From: Deroplatys truncata | Taxonomy: Eukaryota > Arthropoda > Insecta > Mantodea > Mantidae | Direction: 5' to 3' | NCBI GenBank assembly: GCA_030765065.1 | Contig: CM060985.1 | Location: 248,001-312,000 of the forward strand | Length of the DNA stretch: 64,000 nt | Notes under the pieces: generated by a model | Told to the model about the DNA's origin: nothing | The model's database searches: none | What the model saw: only the letters and a program-made list of their open reading frames with translations | Made by a program: the position numbers and the translations under genes | Shown here: positions 23,622-35,969 of the stretch, in pieces | Layout: each line of letters opens with the position of its first letter | How positions within the stretch are numbered: the stretch's first letter is position 1

Positions 23622-24960
23622 ATTTAAAAAATCTGATGTGTTACACTCATATGACTTTTTCTACTCTTGTACAAACTATTTTTACAAAATCTCATTCTCC
23701 ATCTATTTCATATTAATCGAGATAAACATTTGCAGAAACGATCTTTTTGACATGCAAAGAGAATTACATTTTACACATATCGACCAGTTCTAAAAAAATC
23801 TGATGCGTTACACTCGCATGACCTTCTCTGCTCTTGTACAAACTATATTTACAAACGCTTATTCTCCATATGCTTCATGTTAATCGAAATGTTAATCTTA
23901 CTGCTAATTTTCTTGTAGATGCAAGGGGAATACGGTAGGTTTTAAGCGACAGTCAAATCTTTTAAGCGTTGGTTGCTATCTGCGCATTCCAATGTCTGCA
24001 TGTCCAGGACATAAAAAAATCTAATGTGTTACACACGCATGACTTTCTCTACACTTGTACAAACTATTTTTACAAACTCTTATTCTCCATCTATTTCATA
24101 TTAATCGAGATAAAAATTTGCAGAAACGATCTTTTGACATACAAAGAGAATTACATTTTAAACATAGTGACCAGTTCTAAAAGTATTTGACTATCGCTTA
24201 AGGCGTACTGTGTCCCCCTTGTTTTGTAATTGCAAGGGCAATATATAAATGCAGTAGCCTTTAAGCGTCGACATATATCTTAATAGCTGGTTGCTAGGTG
24301 CAGCAACATTCTCTTTGCCACAGATTAATACTCATTGCATATCCAAGACAAAAAAATGAATAACGAATTCCCATTTGAGAAAATAAGTATTGAAAAATTT
24401 AAGGAAATAACAAGCAACATCTCGAAAATGGTTCACTCAACAAAAAAAATGTATATTACATAAATTGCGTATTTTAACGCGATCTACATTTTTTGTGTAG
24501 TACAATTTTATCTATCTCTTATGGTTTACCAGTTATGCAAAAGTCGTTCACAATGAATACTTTTGGAGACATTCCCAGAAAATAAACCATATACATTTTA
24601 TTTTTCATGAAAGTATCTTAACATATGATATTTTAATCAAAATCGTTAGCCATTTTTGAGAAAATTAAAATTTTCGAAAAATGTTCCATGTAAAGGGTAG
24701 TCTGGGGTGGGGAGGGATTTTCTTGACAACCTTCGTGTCGCATCACTGGAAGTTACTGAACCTAAATACCAAGTTTGGTGTTTGTCCGACTGTTCGTTTC
24801 CGAGTTATGTTGTTCACATACACACACACGGACATGTTTCCAAAAATGCTTTTTTTGGATTCAAGGGGTATCAAAACATATATTTCCGGTGAAATATCGG
24901 TATCGAATTTTTGGGTGGAATACAATACTTCCCCTACTTACTATACGTAGTAGAGAAAGT
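23622..24960 (+). repeat. Dispersed repeat D1 block with nested heads
   Basis: Three D1 heads occur close together (about 23,627, 23,797 and 24,018). The third seems to be inserted within another copy: 'catgtccaggacataaaaaaa' at 23,998 is followed by a new head instead of the 'tgaataacgaa' seen at 10.6 kb, and that continuation returns at about 24,355. The block ends in a canonical D1 tail (GTAGTAGAGAAAGTAAAA) at 24,946-24,963. Confidence 0.75.
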
Positions 24961-27441
24961 AAAAAAAAATCTATGTAGGCACTGACAGGATTTTCTCCAC
25001 CCATTACAAACACACGTTATATCCGTATACATGAGGCTAGTCTCAAATAGTCATTCTTTTATCCGCAATATGCTATTCATGTCTAGAAATGAATGCAAAA
25101 TAAGCAACAAGTGCAACATGTGCAAACTGCATTCAAATTCATCTCAGAAGCTTCAAAGAATAAACTCTTGATAAAGAGAACAAAAAGCACATCACTGTGT
25201 GCTGTGTGGGTTAGAAATTAGATTAATACTATGCTTTGCACATCATATCGCGACAAACAAAACATTTGCAAAAATCTGATGTGTTGCATTCATATAACTC
25301 TCTACTCCCTCTTCTACAAATTATTTCTACAGAAGCTCAAATTAAATTGAGTTTGATTTATGGAAGCTCTTTAACTGCTATGGTTCTTAGCGTCCCATTG
25401 CATATTGGGCGTGAAAGACAGGAAATGTTAGAGACATTTTACCAGGCTTGAGGTTCTTTTATGTGCCGTAAGTCTGCGACTTGGGACGACCGGCTTTACT
25501 TCCCTTCCGGAGGAAGCCATGCTACGGATTTTTACCCTGAAAATAATCTATCGCCCTCGGCCGGGTTTGAACCTGCACCTCAGGAACCTGGGACTAGCAT
25601 GTTACCGCTACTCCATGAAGGACAACTACAGAAGCTCATTCTTCTGCCTACTTCTTGTTAATAAACTTTAGTTACATATTTCGTTGTAGATATAAGGAAA
25701 CTACAGTAGGCTACGGAGACAGTCAAACCTTTTCGTCGCTATGTGATAGCTCTGTAATTCGGGTCTCTGCATGAGCATGAAGGGGGGGTGGATGAATAGC
25801 GATTTGAATTTCGGGAAAGAATAACAATTTGAACATTCAAACCAATACACAAATATCTCGGAAATGGTCAGTGCCACAAACAGTTATTTTACTTGTGTAC
25901 TTTAACGAGATCTACATTTTCTGTGCGTAATAAGATTTTTTCTATCTCATATGGTTTACCAATTACACAAAGGTCATTCAGAATGAAGAGGACTTCAGGA
26001 GCTATTCCCAGCACTTTGTCATGCATATATCTTAAATATATGGTAGATAATTCAAAACCGTTAACGCCGTTTTAGGGAAAGTAAAAACTCACTACATTTT
26101 TGTCCACCATTTTAGGGGTAGTTTGGGGTAAGCGGATTTTCTTGAAAATCTTAGTGTCGAATCCTTGAAACCTAAATGTAAAGTCTGGTATTTAACGGAC
26201 TTGTCGTTTTTTGTTCACAGGCAGACACGCGCCTTTTTTAAAAAATGAATGTTTTAGATAACAGGGAATCTCAAAGTGTGAATTTCCGGTGAAATATTGG
26301 TATCGCATTCTTGGGTGGACTGCAATACTTCCTCTACTTACTACAGGCATTTTTTAGATTCGGAGAGTCTCAAAGTGTGAATTTCCGGTGAAATATTGGT
26401 ATTTTACTTTTGATTGGAATGCAATACTTCTTACAGTAGAGTAGAATAAAAACGTATGCGTATTGAAAAATCCCGACCAAAAATAGTATATACCCATCTC
26501 TGAAACATGAGCCCATAAACAATTTTATACAGACATAAATTGCGTATTTCAAACGAGATCTGCACTTTCCTGTATACTTTTTATATATCTTATGGTTTAC
26601 CAGTTACACAAAATTCAACAAGAATGAACAGAACTTTGGAGGCTGTTCCCACAAAATTCAAGACATGCATTCTTTTCTCTGTGCCAATAACTTAAAGCAT
26701 AATATGTTTTAGTCAAAATCGTTAGAGCAATTTAAAAAAAACTTATGAAAAACGAAAACGGCCCCATGTAAAGGGTTGTGTGGGAATGTAATATAAATCC
26801 CTGGTTTAATCAATGGAAGATGGCGGACTTATATACCAACGTTGGTATTTATCGACTTTTCGTTTTTAGCTATATTGTCCACACACGTGCGCGCACGCAA
26901 TGTTCTAAAATTGTTCTTTGAGGTCGAAGGACCTCAAATTTCTGTACTTCTGGTGACATCTCGATATCAATTATTTTTGTAGAATATAATACTTTCTCTG
27001 CCTACATAAGTAGGAGTAGAGAAAGTAAAAATCTAATTATCTCACTTATTATCCAGTTTTTGGAAAACAAATTGCAAACAAAATGGTATAAGCATTATTT
27101 CTGACAGGTTTTGTTACCTAAAAATTTTCACTGATGAATAAGATACTAGGCCAATTTTTCGTTGTTATTTGTATGTAAACAACTAATTACAATAGTTACA
27201 TTTCTCCGAAGTTAGAGTTACTGATACTGACTGTACTGGTATTTGGGGTTGATAACACCCCCCCCCCAAAGTGGTCCTTAACAACTGAGTGCCCACCAGC
27301 ACTTTTCGCGGAATGAAGGCCAGGTACAAAAGCTCTACTCAGAGCTACTGCCACACCTACAGTAGAGGAAATATTTCATTTAACCCAAAAATTTGACACG
27401 CAGATATCATTGGAAATATACCATTTGAGATGTTATGTATT
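24961..27441 (+). repeat. Direct duplication, copy B (D1-derived, 2.5 kb)
   Basis: Counterpart of 21,235-23,621. It begins right at the tail of the preceding D1 copy and differs from copy A mainly by small indels and by an extra tail segment near 26,345-26,440. The SINE and its target-site duplication are present at the same place. Confidence 0.85.
25340..25625 (-). mobile_element. tRNA-derived SINE S1, duplicated copy
   Basis: Same element and same 13-bp flanks (25,327-25,339 and 25,626-25,638) as the SINE at 21.6 kb. The minus-strand head has GGAGTAGCGGTAACATG and AGGTTCAAACC. It was carried along by the block duplication, not inserted independently. Confidence 0.88.
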
Positions 27442-28210
27442 AAAAACTCTTAGTGAACAGCTAGTTCCTGTTTTTACAGACCAATGAATGAGATTAGTAT
27501 CATTAATAGTAATTAAATGGTTCAGAGAGCTTACAGCTACAAAATATTTACATGTGAAAAAATCTGATGTGTTACACGCACATTACTTTTTGTATATCAT
27601 TTGTTAATGGGTATAACAACTATTATTATGAAAGCTTACTTTTCTATTTACTTAAATTTAATCAAAATAAATCTTTGCAGAAATATCTACATTACACATT
27701 TCGTTATAGATACAAAGGGAGCAGGGATAGTCAAATGTTTTAGAACTGAAAGCTATACCTGGTCTTAAAATTCCATACTCTTTCCACGACATCCGAGAAA
27801 CGACTGAAAATCGACAGGACTTTAAAAGAATGACAAATGAACAATTGGAACCATTAATAACGGGTATCTCGGATGTGGCTGATGTCGCAAAAAAGGTTAT
27901 TTGAAATAAATTATGTGTTTTAATGAGTTCTACATTTCTTGTGTAAAACGTCTTCGTATCACTTAACGTTAACCACTTATACAAAATCCCTCCGAATGAA
28001 GCGGACATCAGAGTCTATTCCCAGAAAATTCAATATATAATTTTGTCATGTACATATATTTAATATATGGCATTTTAGTCAAAATTGTTAGCTAACTTTT
28101 TTTTGAAAATAAAAAAATCTAAATGTTCCATATAGGGTAGATTGGGATGGGGGACTTTCTTGAAAATCTTCGTGTCTCATTTCTGGAGGTACTGAACCTT
28201 GTGACACTAA
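27442..28210 (+). repeat. Dispersed repeat family D1 copy, long subtype
   Basis: It starts with the 'agtgaacagctagttcc' module shared with 1,550, then a D1 head at 27,562 and the 'aaaaaggttatttgaaataaatt' and 'aaatgttccatatagggtag' modules. It stops abruptly at about 28,200 before the usual tail. Confidence 0.7.
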
Positions 28211-30149
28211 TTCCAGTTCCCATTTTTGTGGTGCGACTTCGCCTACCCTAAGAGGCTGTGCCCCATCTCTTCTCTAGCTTAGTGGCGAGCTAGTCACAAA
28301 TATTGTTGTCTGGATATCCTACCCGCGACCAGAATTCGTTTACCTGTGGATTTCATTATTATACCACAGAACAGAATGGCCAAGAAAATGATACTGAATT
28401 CTGAATTACAAACTTCAAATTGCTATATTTTGTGCAACTTTAAAAACAATAAAATGAATGTAGATAAAACAATCAGATATAAATTCCCATTAATATAGCA
28501 AACCGGAATTTAACTTTAGTAAAATTCCTGTAAATAAACTAAGAAAATGTATTTGAAAAGAAGAAATGAAAATGAACATAATATAATTTCTGCATATAGT
28601 GTACGCAATTCAGGTGGAAGCATTAATAATACTTTTGCACAACCTAGATTGGGGAACGTTACCGTCGAACAACATTGCTATAAATATTACAATTTTTATG
28701 TTCTTTCCACCAAAGTCTCTTACGTAATACAGCTTCGATTACCTGAAGAGTGGCATCTTTTGTATACACCAAAACTAATCTAAAATGCACAAGATAATCC
28801 TGGCCAGTCTATTTACATTCACATCTAAATAATATTTAAAGGAATAAAAGAAAGATCTCTAGTGCTATACTCGTGCACATCTCAATGAAAAATATGCACA
28901 ACTGCACGCACGCTTCTTCTAGAATAATAGGTTCACAAAACAGTCAACGTCGTCTCTCTATACTTGGCGTAATTTTTGTCTTTACAACCGTAGACTGGCC
29001 TGGAGCTATCGTAATATCGGAATCTATGTTTCTTACCTTACTCTGTTGCTACTGAATAAATACAAGTATTTCACTACTTTTCTTTTCTGATGTGCTCCAA
29101 GCACTGCAACTGTCGCTAGCAGGATCCAAACCCACCATGTACGAAGGAACAAAATGGCAAGAACCCTTCCTGGTAGCTAGCTGCACCCTTACCGAAATAT
29201 GCCCCATTCAACACGGGCAAACTGTAGCCAGAAGATCCACTACGTTGATAATTCTCTTTTACAGCTGGGAAGATCTGCGACACTCGTCTTGTTAAACACG
29301 TCAAATGTGTTACTCTGGCTCGCAATGAAGCACCTATCTTACCGTTGTGACCAAACCCCACAGTGGCCCATTCAACTCCTATAAAAGTAACTGTCAATTC
29401 GTCACCATACTGCGTCGTAATCAAATACCGACTTCCTGAATATTGCAATGCAATAAAACTACTTCACACATTTATAGGAAACTATTTTCCCCACTTGGAA
29501 AATTTACGTATCAACTCATTCTGAATTGATAGACAAAAACTGTCTACTGTGGGCCCTGACATGAACTGTTCACTTCCATCTCTCAACGTCGACTCCCCTA
29601 GACATACTGCCCCTCCATTCGCCTTCTCTTTCTCCGCTGTGCTGTTAACATTAGACAGCCGGTGGTTCAGGTTGACCAACTTTAAAATAATAGATTTGTT
29701 CCAACACTCGGCTCTGAACTAGTATCGACACTTTCTTACGCACATGCGCCAGTCGAGTACGCTCTCAGAACTAATTCGGAATTTTGTGTGGTTGGAACGT
29801 TACTTAAACGTTCTGCCACGGCCTTCTTCATTCCACAGCATCAATTACAAGGACGAAAGGTGTTCAATCTCGCTTTGCTTAGAACTACATACCTAAAAAA
29901 CACCTTTGATATTCCGTATTGCAGATCACGCATGGAGGAATAAATCACCTCTTAAAACTTATTCTCCCAGGTAATAGAGCTTTTTTTGTGAATACAGAGA
30001 AATGCTACCTGGAGAAATACTTTCAACTCTATTGAAATCATAGGTCTAATGGTCGGAGCAAGAGGCATAATCCCCAAATTCTTCGTTCACTTCTGAAAGA
30101 GGTTCGGTCTAAGCAGGCACATAATTAAGAATGTAGGTATTGCATTCCA
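28211..30149. other. Unannotated stretch, GC-raised between 28.9 and 29.9 kb
   Basis: Composition between about 28,900 and 29,900 is less AT-rich than its surroundings and short frames open on both strands (plus 29,092-29,384; minus 29,448-29,116 and 29,679-29,482). I recognise no domain in them. It may be a decayed gene or another repeat family. Confidence 0.3.
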
Positions 30150-30755
30150 CGCAAAACTTCGATAGCAATATTTCGCCGGAAATACGTGTTTTGAGGCTCC
30201 CTGAACCCCAAAAAACATTTTTTAAATATGTCCAAGTGTGCCTGTCTGTGAAAATCACAAATAAAAAAATGAAAAGTCGGATAAATACCTACTAAATATG
30301 GTATTTGAGTTCAGCGTATTGCAAAGATGCGACACGGGGATTTTCAAGTAAATCCCCCCATACGAACTACTCTTTACATGGAACATTTTTCCAACATTTT
30401 GATTTTCTAAAAAAGGCTCTAACGATTTTGATTAAAATAATATTTATCAAATATATTTAGATTACAAAGAAAATGTATGTCTTGAATTTTCTGAGAATAG
30501 ACTTTGAAGTCTATTTGGAAGGAATTTTGTATAAAGTTATACAACTGGTAAACGTTAAGCGACAGACGAATATATGCCATACAAAAAATATAGATAGCTT
30601 TAAAACACACAATTTACTTAAAATAAGTTTTATGTGACATAAGTAGTTTCTGAGATATCCGTTATTAAAGGTTCCAATTGTTCAATATTAGTCTTCCATT
30701 TAAAGCTCATCCCTTTCCAGTTTTTTCTCGTGATTGCATGGAAACAGTATGGAAT
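30150..30755 (-). repeat. Dispersed repeat family D1, inverted copy
   Basis: D1 modules read on the minus strand: tail (reverse of 'ttccggcgaaatat'), the 'ggaacattttt' module near 30,380, the 'gtaaacgttaagcgacaga' module near 30,549, and the 'gtttctgagatatccgttatt' module. It ends where a plus-strand D1 copy begins. Confidence 0.8.
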
Positions 30756-31290
30756 GTTGATCAAAATCGTTAAGACCATTTCTTAGAAAATAAAAATTTT
30801 CGAAAAATGTTTCAAGTGTGGGATTGTTGGGGGTTCTTGAAAATCCTCATGTCACGTCTTTGGAAATACTGAACGTAAATAGGAAGTTTGGTATTTATCC
30901 GACTTTTCGTTTTCGATTATAATGTTCACAGACTGACAAAATCATACCTTTCTCTAAAAAAACAAGCATTTTGGATTCAGAGCCTCAAAACATGTATTTC
31001 TGGTGAAAGTTTGGTATCAAACTTTCAGGTGGAATGCAATACCTTCTGCACCTACCATGTATGTGGTAGAGAAAGTAACAATGCTTTTGTTTATTCAAGG
31101 GATCTCAAAATATGTACTTCCAGTGAAATCTCAAGCTATTAAAAAGCGGCTCACTATATGTTGTAGGTATGTAAAATTCCCAAAACTTTAAAAAAATTTC
31201 AAAGTATTGATCAATTCAAACCATTATCAATGGATATCTCGGAAATGGCTGCTGCCACAAAAAAAGCTATTTGAAATAAATTATGTACTT
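30756..31290 (+). repeat. Dispersed repeat family D1, fragments
   Basis: The body starts at 'gatcaaaatcgttaagacc' and runs to a tail ending 'gtagagaaagtaac' at about 31,080. A second partial tail (31,100-31,140) and the 'tggatatctcggaaatggct' module (31,228-31,290) follow. With the preceding minus-strand copy it makes an imperfect inverted repeat. Confidence 0.75.
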
Positions 31291-31395
31291 TAATGAGAGC
31301 AAACTACAAATAGAAATAGGTCGCGAAGGACGTCAACAATGAACAATTATAATAAGGCGGCATTATAACGTGGCAATATTTTACATCATAGTGCA

Positions 31396-32790
31396 ATGCC
31401 AATGTGTTTGAAAAAAATCGTAAAACATAAGCGACGAGTATATAAACGTCCATCCCTAGGAAAGGCAGAAAACTTACTCATAACTGTTGTGTGTGAAATT
31501 CGCTTTTCCACTAACTGTTCAACAACAGTTGATGCCTGTGTAATAAACGGAGAAACAGTAGAAACACCAAGACAAATATGGAAACTAAAGATAGGTGCAG
31601 TTCCGCACATGTTTCTTAATTTGGCCAAGTACTTCAAAGGCAAAATTAAGAAACGCAAGTCTCCTGTGAAAAGACACGCATTGGTGGTGGACAAAATTGT
31701 GTTTAACAATACCCCCTTTAATTGCAGTCAGCAATACAAACGAGCCTGCATTGTAGTAGTTCATCGAACTTGAGAACTGAAAAGGATGTCATGGAGATGA
31801 TCGCTGTGTTGAGTAAATAGAACCAGTAAAGAAATTTTATTAGGACATTCAAGAAGATTTGTGGCTTACATCTCTTAGCTCACCAAATATATATCAAACA
31901 CAATGTTAAGAATGTCAATGTTAAAAATGAAACAGGGATAGAGTGTGATGAATTTTCTCCGGATTGTCTATTTTTGAAAATAAAATCCAAGAGTTACAGA
32001 CACTCTTTAAGCCATTATTTGTTCCCACTCTCCTCGGAAGCTAACTTAAGAAAATTGATAAAGCTTCTTAAATGCCCTTATGGCAAGAACTACTATGCCA
32101 CAAATACAATAGGAGATTTTTTAATCGGAGAGGAAAGAACGAACGTGCTAATTATCGAAGAAGTTAAACTGGGAAAGTGCAGTTTAACCAGATACGCTTG
32201 ATCATCAGTCCACTGTTGACTTTCTTCAGCTACACATGCTTCAATCTATATACCTGCTATATCTAAAAGTGGGAATTTTGAATACAAATCTGAACCTCCT
32301 CTCGCCTCTTTTGTAAACAAAATGCATTCTATTAAAAAATTAACTGCAAATAAACAATTTGAAATAAAGACACAAATTACAGACAAAATTTAGATTGTTG
32401 GCAGAGAAATTCACATTCTAGACTGAAAAACGATGTGTCGAACGTAACTGAAATTGGTGCTCGAAAAGAAAGTTTGGTTTATTATTTAGCGGGATACATT
32501 GTACGGCTTGCATTAAAAATAACATGTAAGCTGTGTTCCACCCTTCTCCACCCCAAATCAACAAAAAATATGCCTGCTTCTGTAATAGCAATTAAATAAT
32601 TCGATTCTGGCAAGGGCCGGTCACATCTCAAGTATGCATCAAGAAGTGTTTACGACATTCTATTATGTGTGGAAAAGGTTCACTCTGGAAAGCTATCCGG
32701 TGCACACAGTTTCTTGGGCAATATACTTTTGGAATGCGTGGACGATTAACTGTAATTCACGTGAAATGGCCGCAGTTAGGTTGCTGTGAA
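31396..32790 (+). pseudogene. THAP / P-element-like transposase remnant
   Basis: P-element-like (THAP9-type) transposases bind DNA with a THAP zinc finger and cut it with an RNase-H-like domain. Visible parts in order: the C-terminal half of a THAP finger (31,396-31,773) with VCEIRFSTNC, VETPRQIWKLKIGAVPHMF and a basic KRKSPVKRHA segment; a block at 31,857-32,201 with HYLFPLSSEANLRKLIKLL, CPYGKNYYATNTIGDFL and VLIIEEVKLGK, matching the start of the P-type catalytic domain; and a C-terminal block near 32,460-32,700 with SLVYYLAGYIVRLAL followed by CKLC, then HLKYASRSVYDILLCVEK. Stops and frameshifts separate the blocks and the first THAP cysteines are missing. It is a fossil. Confidence 0.82.
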
Positions 32791-32869
32791 GAACTTGTGA
32801 TTGTGCCTTCTACCTAAACTTGTAATTTAATTACTTGAAATACCGATGTTTCTTCCGTATCTACTAAAG

Positions 32870-33028
32870 CAAAGGTGGCGAAAATGCCTTTCTCTCTCTC
32901 GAGTCATCAAATATGCAACACGCACCACACCACTCAGCAGCACATGGAAAACACATGAATAGACGGCTAGAAAAGGAGTTGCGCCTGCGAGTCACAGTGC
33001 CTCGCGAGTCGCGCTTTCGCCACCACTG
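32870..33028 (+). mobile_element. hAT-type MITE, 159 bp, with 8-bp target-site duplication
   Basis: TACTAAAG flanks both ends directly (32,862-32,869 and 33,029-33,036). The ends read CAAAGGTGGCGAAAA and, reverse complemented, CAGTGGTGGCGAAAG. An 8-bp duplication and CA...TG ends are hAT hallmarks. The inside is GC-rich with repeated ACTCGCGAG-like strings. Minus-strand ORFs across it are by-products. Confidence 0.9.
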
Positions 33029-33257
33029 TACTAAAGAAATAAGGAAGCAGATCACTTCGTCTAAGGCAGCATAATATTCTCGGAAGTATTAACAGATTTC
33101 CAACAGCTGAAGTCTCCAAAACCTTAAGTTACTATTGTTTTATAATACGTCGTTATAGCAGTACATGTATGGTTTCGTTCCGTCGCAAGCAGCAGCAATG
33201 CCATCTAGGCGGTGGACACGGCAAATGTGGGACTGCGCACACTTCTCCTAATCGCTA

Positions 33258-33401
33258 CAGAGGTGACTCGCGAGTTATTTTGACTCGCAGGCGCCGTTTC
33301 CTCTCTGCAACCATCAGTTTGTTTTTCACATGCTGCTGAGTGATGCAGTGTGTGTTGCATATTTGGTGACTCGCGGAAGGAAGTCGTTTTCACCACCCTT
33401 G
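33258..33401 (-). mobile_element. hAT-type MITE, second copy in opposite orientation
   Basis: Read on the minus strand it starts CAAGGGTGGTGAAAACG and ends CACCTCTG, and shares 'caccaaatatgcaacacaca' and 'ggcgcctgcgagtca' with the copy 230 bp upstream. The terminal motif is more worn, and the flanks share only CGCTA. Together the two copies form an inverted repeat of about 145 bp. Confidence 0.82.
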
Positions 33402-35104
33402 CGCTATGCTATTATGATACGAAGGATTGTAGATCTGCCTTGAAAATTTACTGTATTACATAGTTACTGCTAAAGTCTTCTTATTGTTGGTGCAGTGTTT
33501 TCTTGGGCGTAGAACCCGTGATGCATGGAATTACACAATTGTGAAAATGTCAATTTCTGTTACTTTTTTCGGGGCTTTATGCTTAGTTCCAGGAGTTGCA
33601 AAAAATACTGCTTCCTCTTTATGTCATTGGAAAATTTTGCAAACATAACTGTGCGAGATGCCAGTGGCTGCATCTGTTTCTTTCTTTCTATTTCGACAAG
33701 CTCAGGAGTGCACTAATCCTTATGCATGGCTTCTTCGTTCAGGTATTCATAAACATTAGCAATCGCCTCACGAGTTTGATAATGAGGTCCTTTTCCTTTT
33801 AACTTTGAAATTGCAGGAGACATCTCAACACACGCAAAGCACAATAACATGCCTATGTCAATAATTTAAGGCTAAGCTGTTGCATATGTCACAAAAAAGA
33901 AAAGAGGAGACGAAAATAGCTAAATTAGAGCTTTGGAGGACGTACGCACGTAACCCGCCATCCTCTTTTAAGACAGCTTCCTTTATAGCAAAATCGTCGG
34001 GGAATGTCAACAAAGGACTCCATCTTGTTACTACTGCGCATGCGCAGAAGCAGCTTGCAACCCAATCGTGTAAGTGTAATCCGGAGAACCGCTCATGTGA
34101 ATCCCGTTCATATACAATAACCTATGCGTCTTGATCAATCCTCAGGTTAAATTTCGAAACCACGGGACCTTGTTTTTACTGCGTGTTTTAACTCCAATGT
34201 TGGTAGATTTCAGTTGTGAAGGGCACGAAGAACGAGAGGAGCAAAGTGCTGCATACTGACGGAAGAGCAAAATAACCAGAGGCGGCAGAAAAAGAAGTTT
34301 GTGGTACTTAATGTCACCGGTTTACGGCAACAAATTAGTGCTCCCAGCAACAAAAACTGGGCAATGAATAACGATATGTACTCTGTCTTCTCTGGCAATT
34401 ATAACCTATTAACAAGCAATGCAGACTCTCATTAAAACGGCGAAGTGTGCTTCACAGCAATAGCTTTGCCTTAAAATACCAACATTACTTTTAACTCGGC
34501 TGGCAATTATAATCCGTGCAATACCTTATTGAAACCAAGAATGTAACTCTCTCCGTATAGTGAGCGCCCTTAAATACACATCATCTCTCCTTATAGTAGA
34601 AATTATTCCTCACAGAAATGATTTTGCACCCACTACTACAAACAGCAACTAATTAATTTAACAAGCTATGGACTACATAAAATAGCATTAGTGGGTCATG
34701 TGTGCTCTAGCTAGTCTAACAAGCTGTAGAATTGTTAAAAAAAAAAGATTACGGCGAACACAAAGTGATGGTACGAGTTAAGAAGTACTACAGCTAAATT
34801 AAAGCTCTAATTAGGATGCTCATAACTTAACGGGAATGGCTGATTGGTAGTTTTTACTACTTCAAGTTACTGATTCACGCCAATTGGTGTTAATTATCAC
34901 GTGACATTAAACTTAACATAAGGAAGCAAAATACTGACGTTGACAAACTCTTAGGTTACGTGACGCTAAATCAACCACAAACAGTTCCATTTAATGCAAT
35001 GTGCTAGACTTTCACATCATGTCGCGTTAAACCACGTTAGGTTAAGTTCATCGTAATCCGCAAACTGAAAGGTAATCGGATAACTTTGAAGTCACTAACA
35101 ATAT
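33402..35104. other. Unannotated stretch
   Basis: No gene recognised. A segment around 34,005-34,050 ('tgtcaacaaaggactccat', then ACTGCGCATGCGCAG) recurs in diverged form at 38,610-38,655, so it is part of a repeat. Confidence 0.35.
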
Positions 35105-35330
35105 AAACTCTAGCCCGTCTCTGTGGAGTGGTGGTAGCGTACCTGCGTCACATTCAAGAGGTCTGAGTTCGAATCTCGATTAGGGCGAGTTACCTCGATA
35201 AGGTTTTTTTTCCAGGGGTTTTCGCTTATCTTGAGAAGGCGAGTGGCAGGAAATGGTAAGCTCTATGGACGCGGGCTTATTTTAGCATCTTTTCACCCTT
35301 TCACTCATTCATCGTCTGATATTTAATTCT
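35105..35330 (+). mobile_element. tRNA-derived SINE, third type
   Basis: The head has an A-box-like TGGAGTGGTGGTAGCGTACC and a B-box-like GAGTTCGAATC about 40 bases downstream. A pyrimidine-rich tract and 'ccaggggttttcgcttatct' follow. A functional tRNA is unlikely because the B box is followed by unrelated sequence and no acceptor stem closes. Confidence 0.65.
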
Positions 35331-35969
35331 CGTACTGTTTCTTTCGATAGTGAAATAATAACCAGTAACCTAATTATTTCTCATACCATGAGGGGGGCAA
35401 TTGAGTCCTTTGTACCCCGAAATGGCACCCTTGTGTGTAACATTTATGTTAAACAAAACACAAATATGATGAACAACTTCTCAGGGTTTTGTTTAAATTG
35501 CCTGGCGGATATTAACGCTGTGTTAATATTCACTTTGACAATGCAGTGGTGAAACTGTTATACTGACGGGGCTGGCTTCGTCGTTAACACTTAATATTTC
35601 TAAGTTCCACGGTAGCTAACTTACTAACAATTTCCGGCAGATAAAAATTACCTCGGTAAAATCAGTTTTTGTTTCTCTACATTTTATAATAATACATAAC
35701 GTGAAGTTCACATTATTATGGAAATAACACTCTTACTTTCTTAACACAGCACAAAACACGTCTTCACATCTGATAGTATACTAGCAAGAGACTAGTTAGT
35801 ACGCTATCTTAAACCACCAACTTTGAAATATTTAAAATATGTTTCTTTAAACTTCTTTGGCTGCCTCCTCGCTACGTTATACATTTAATATTTGTTTCTG
35901 ACTTTGCCATTTGCTGCTATAAGTCACATGACCAGCTTTCTAAAATTCGCTGTTGGAAAAATTTAAAAC
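35331..35969. other. Unannotated AT-rich stretch
   Basis: Nothing recognised. Confidence 0.4.

Noticed and set aside
24681..24978. Three overlapping ORFs with an 'FWIQGVSKH'-like peptide
   Set aside because: The same peptide recurs in several D1 copies in decayed form and in different frames; it is repeat DNA.
29092..29679. Host gene from overlapping ORFs on both strands
   Set aside because: No domain, splice structure or start context could be supported; left as an unannotated GC-raised stretch.
32864..33396. Two minus-strand ORFs of about 63 residues with similar peptides
   Set aside because: They lie within the two related MITEs, so the similarity comes from the repeat DNA.
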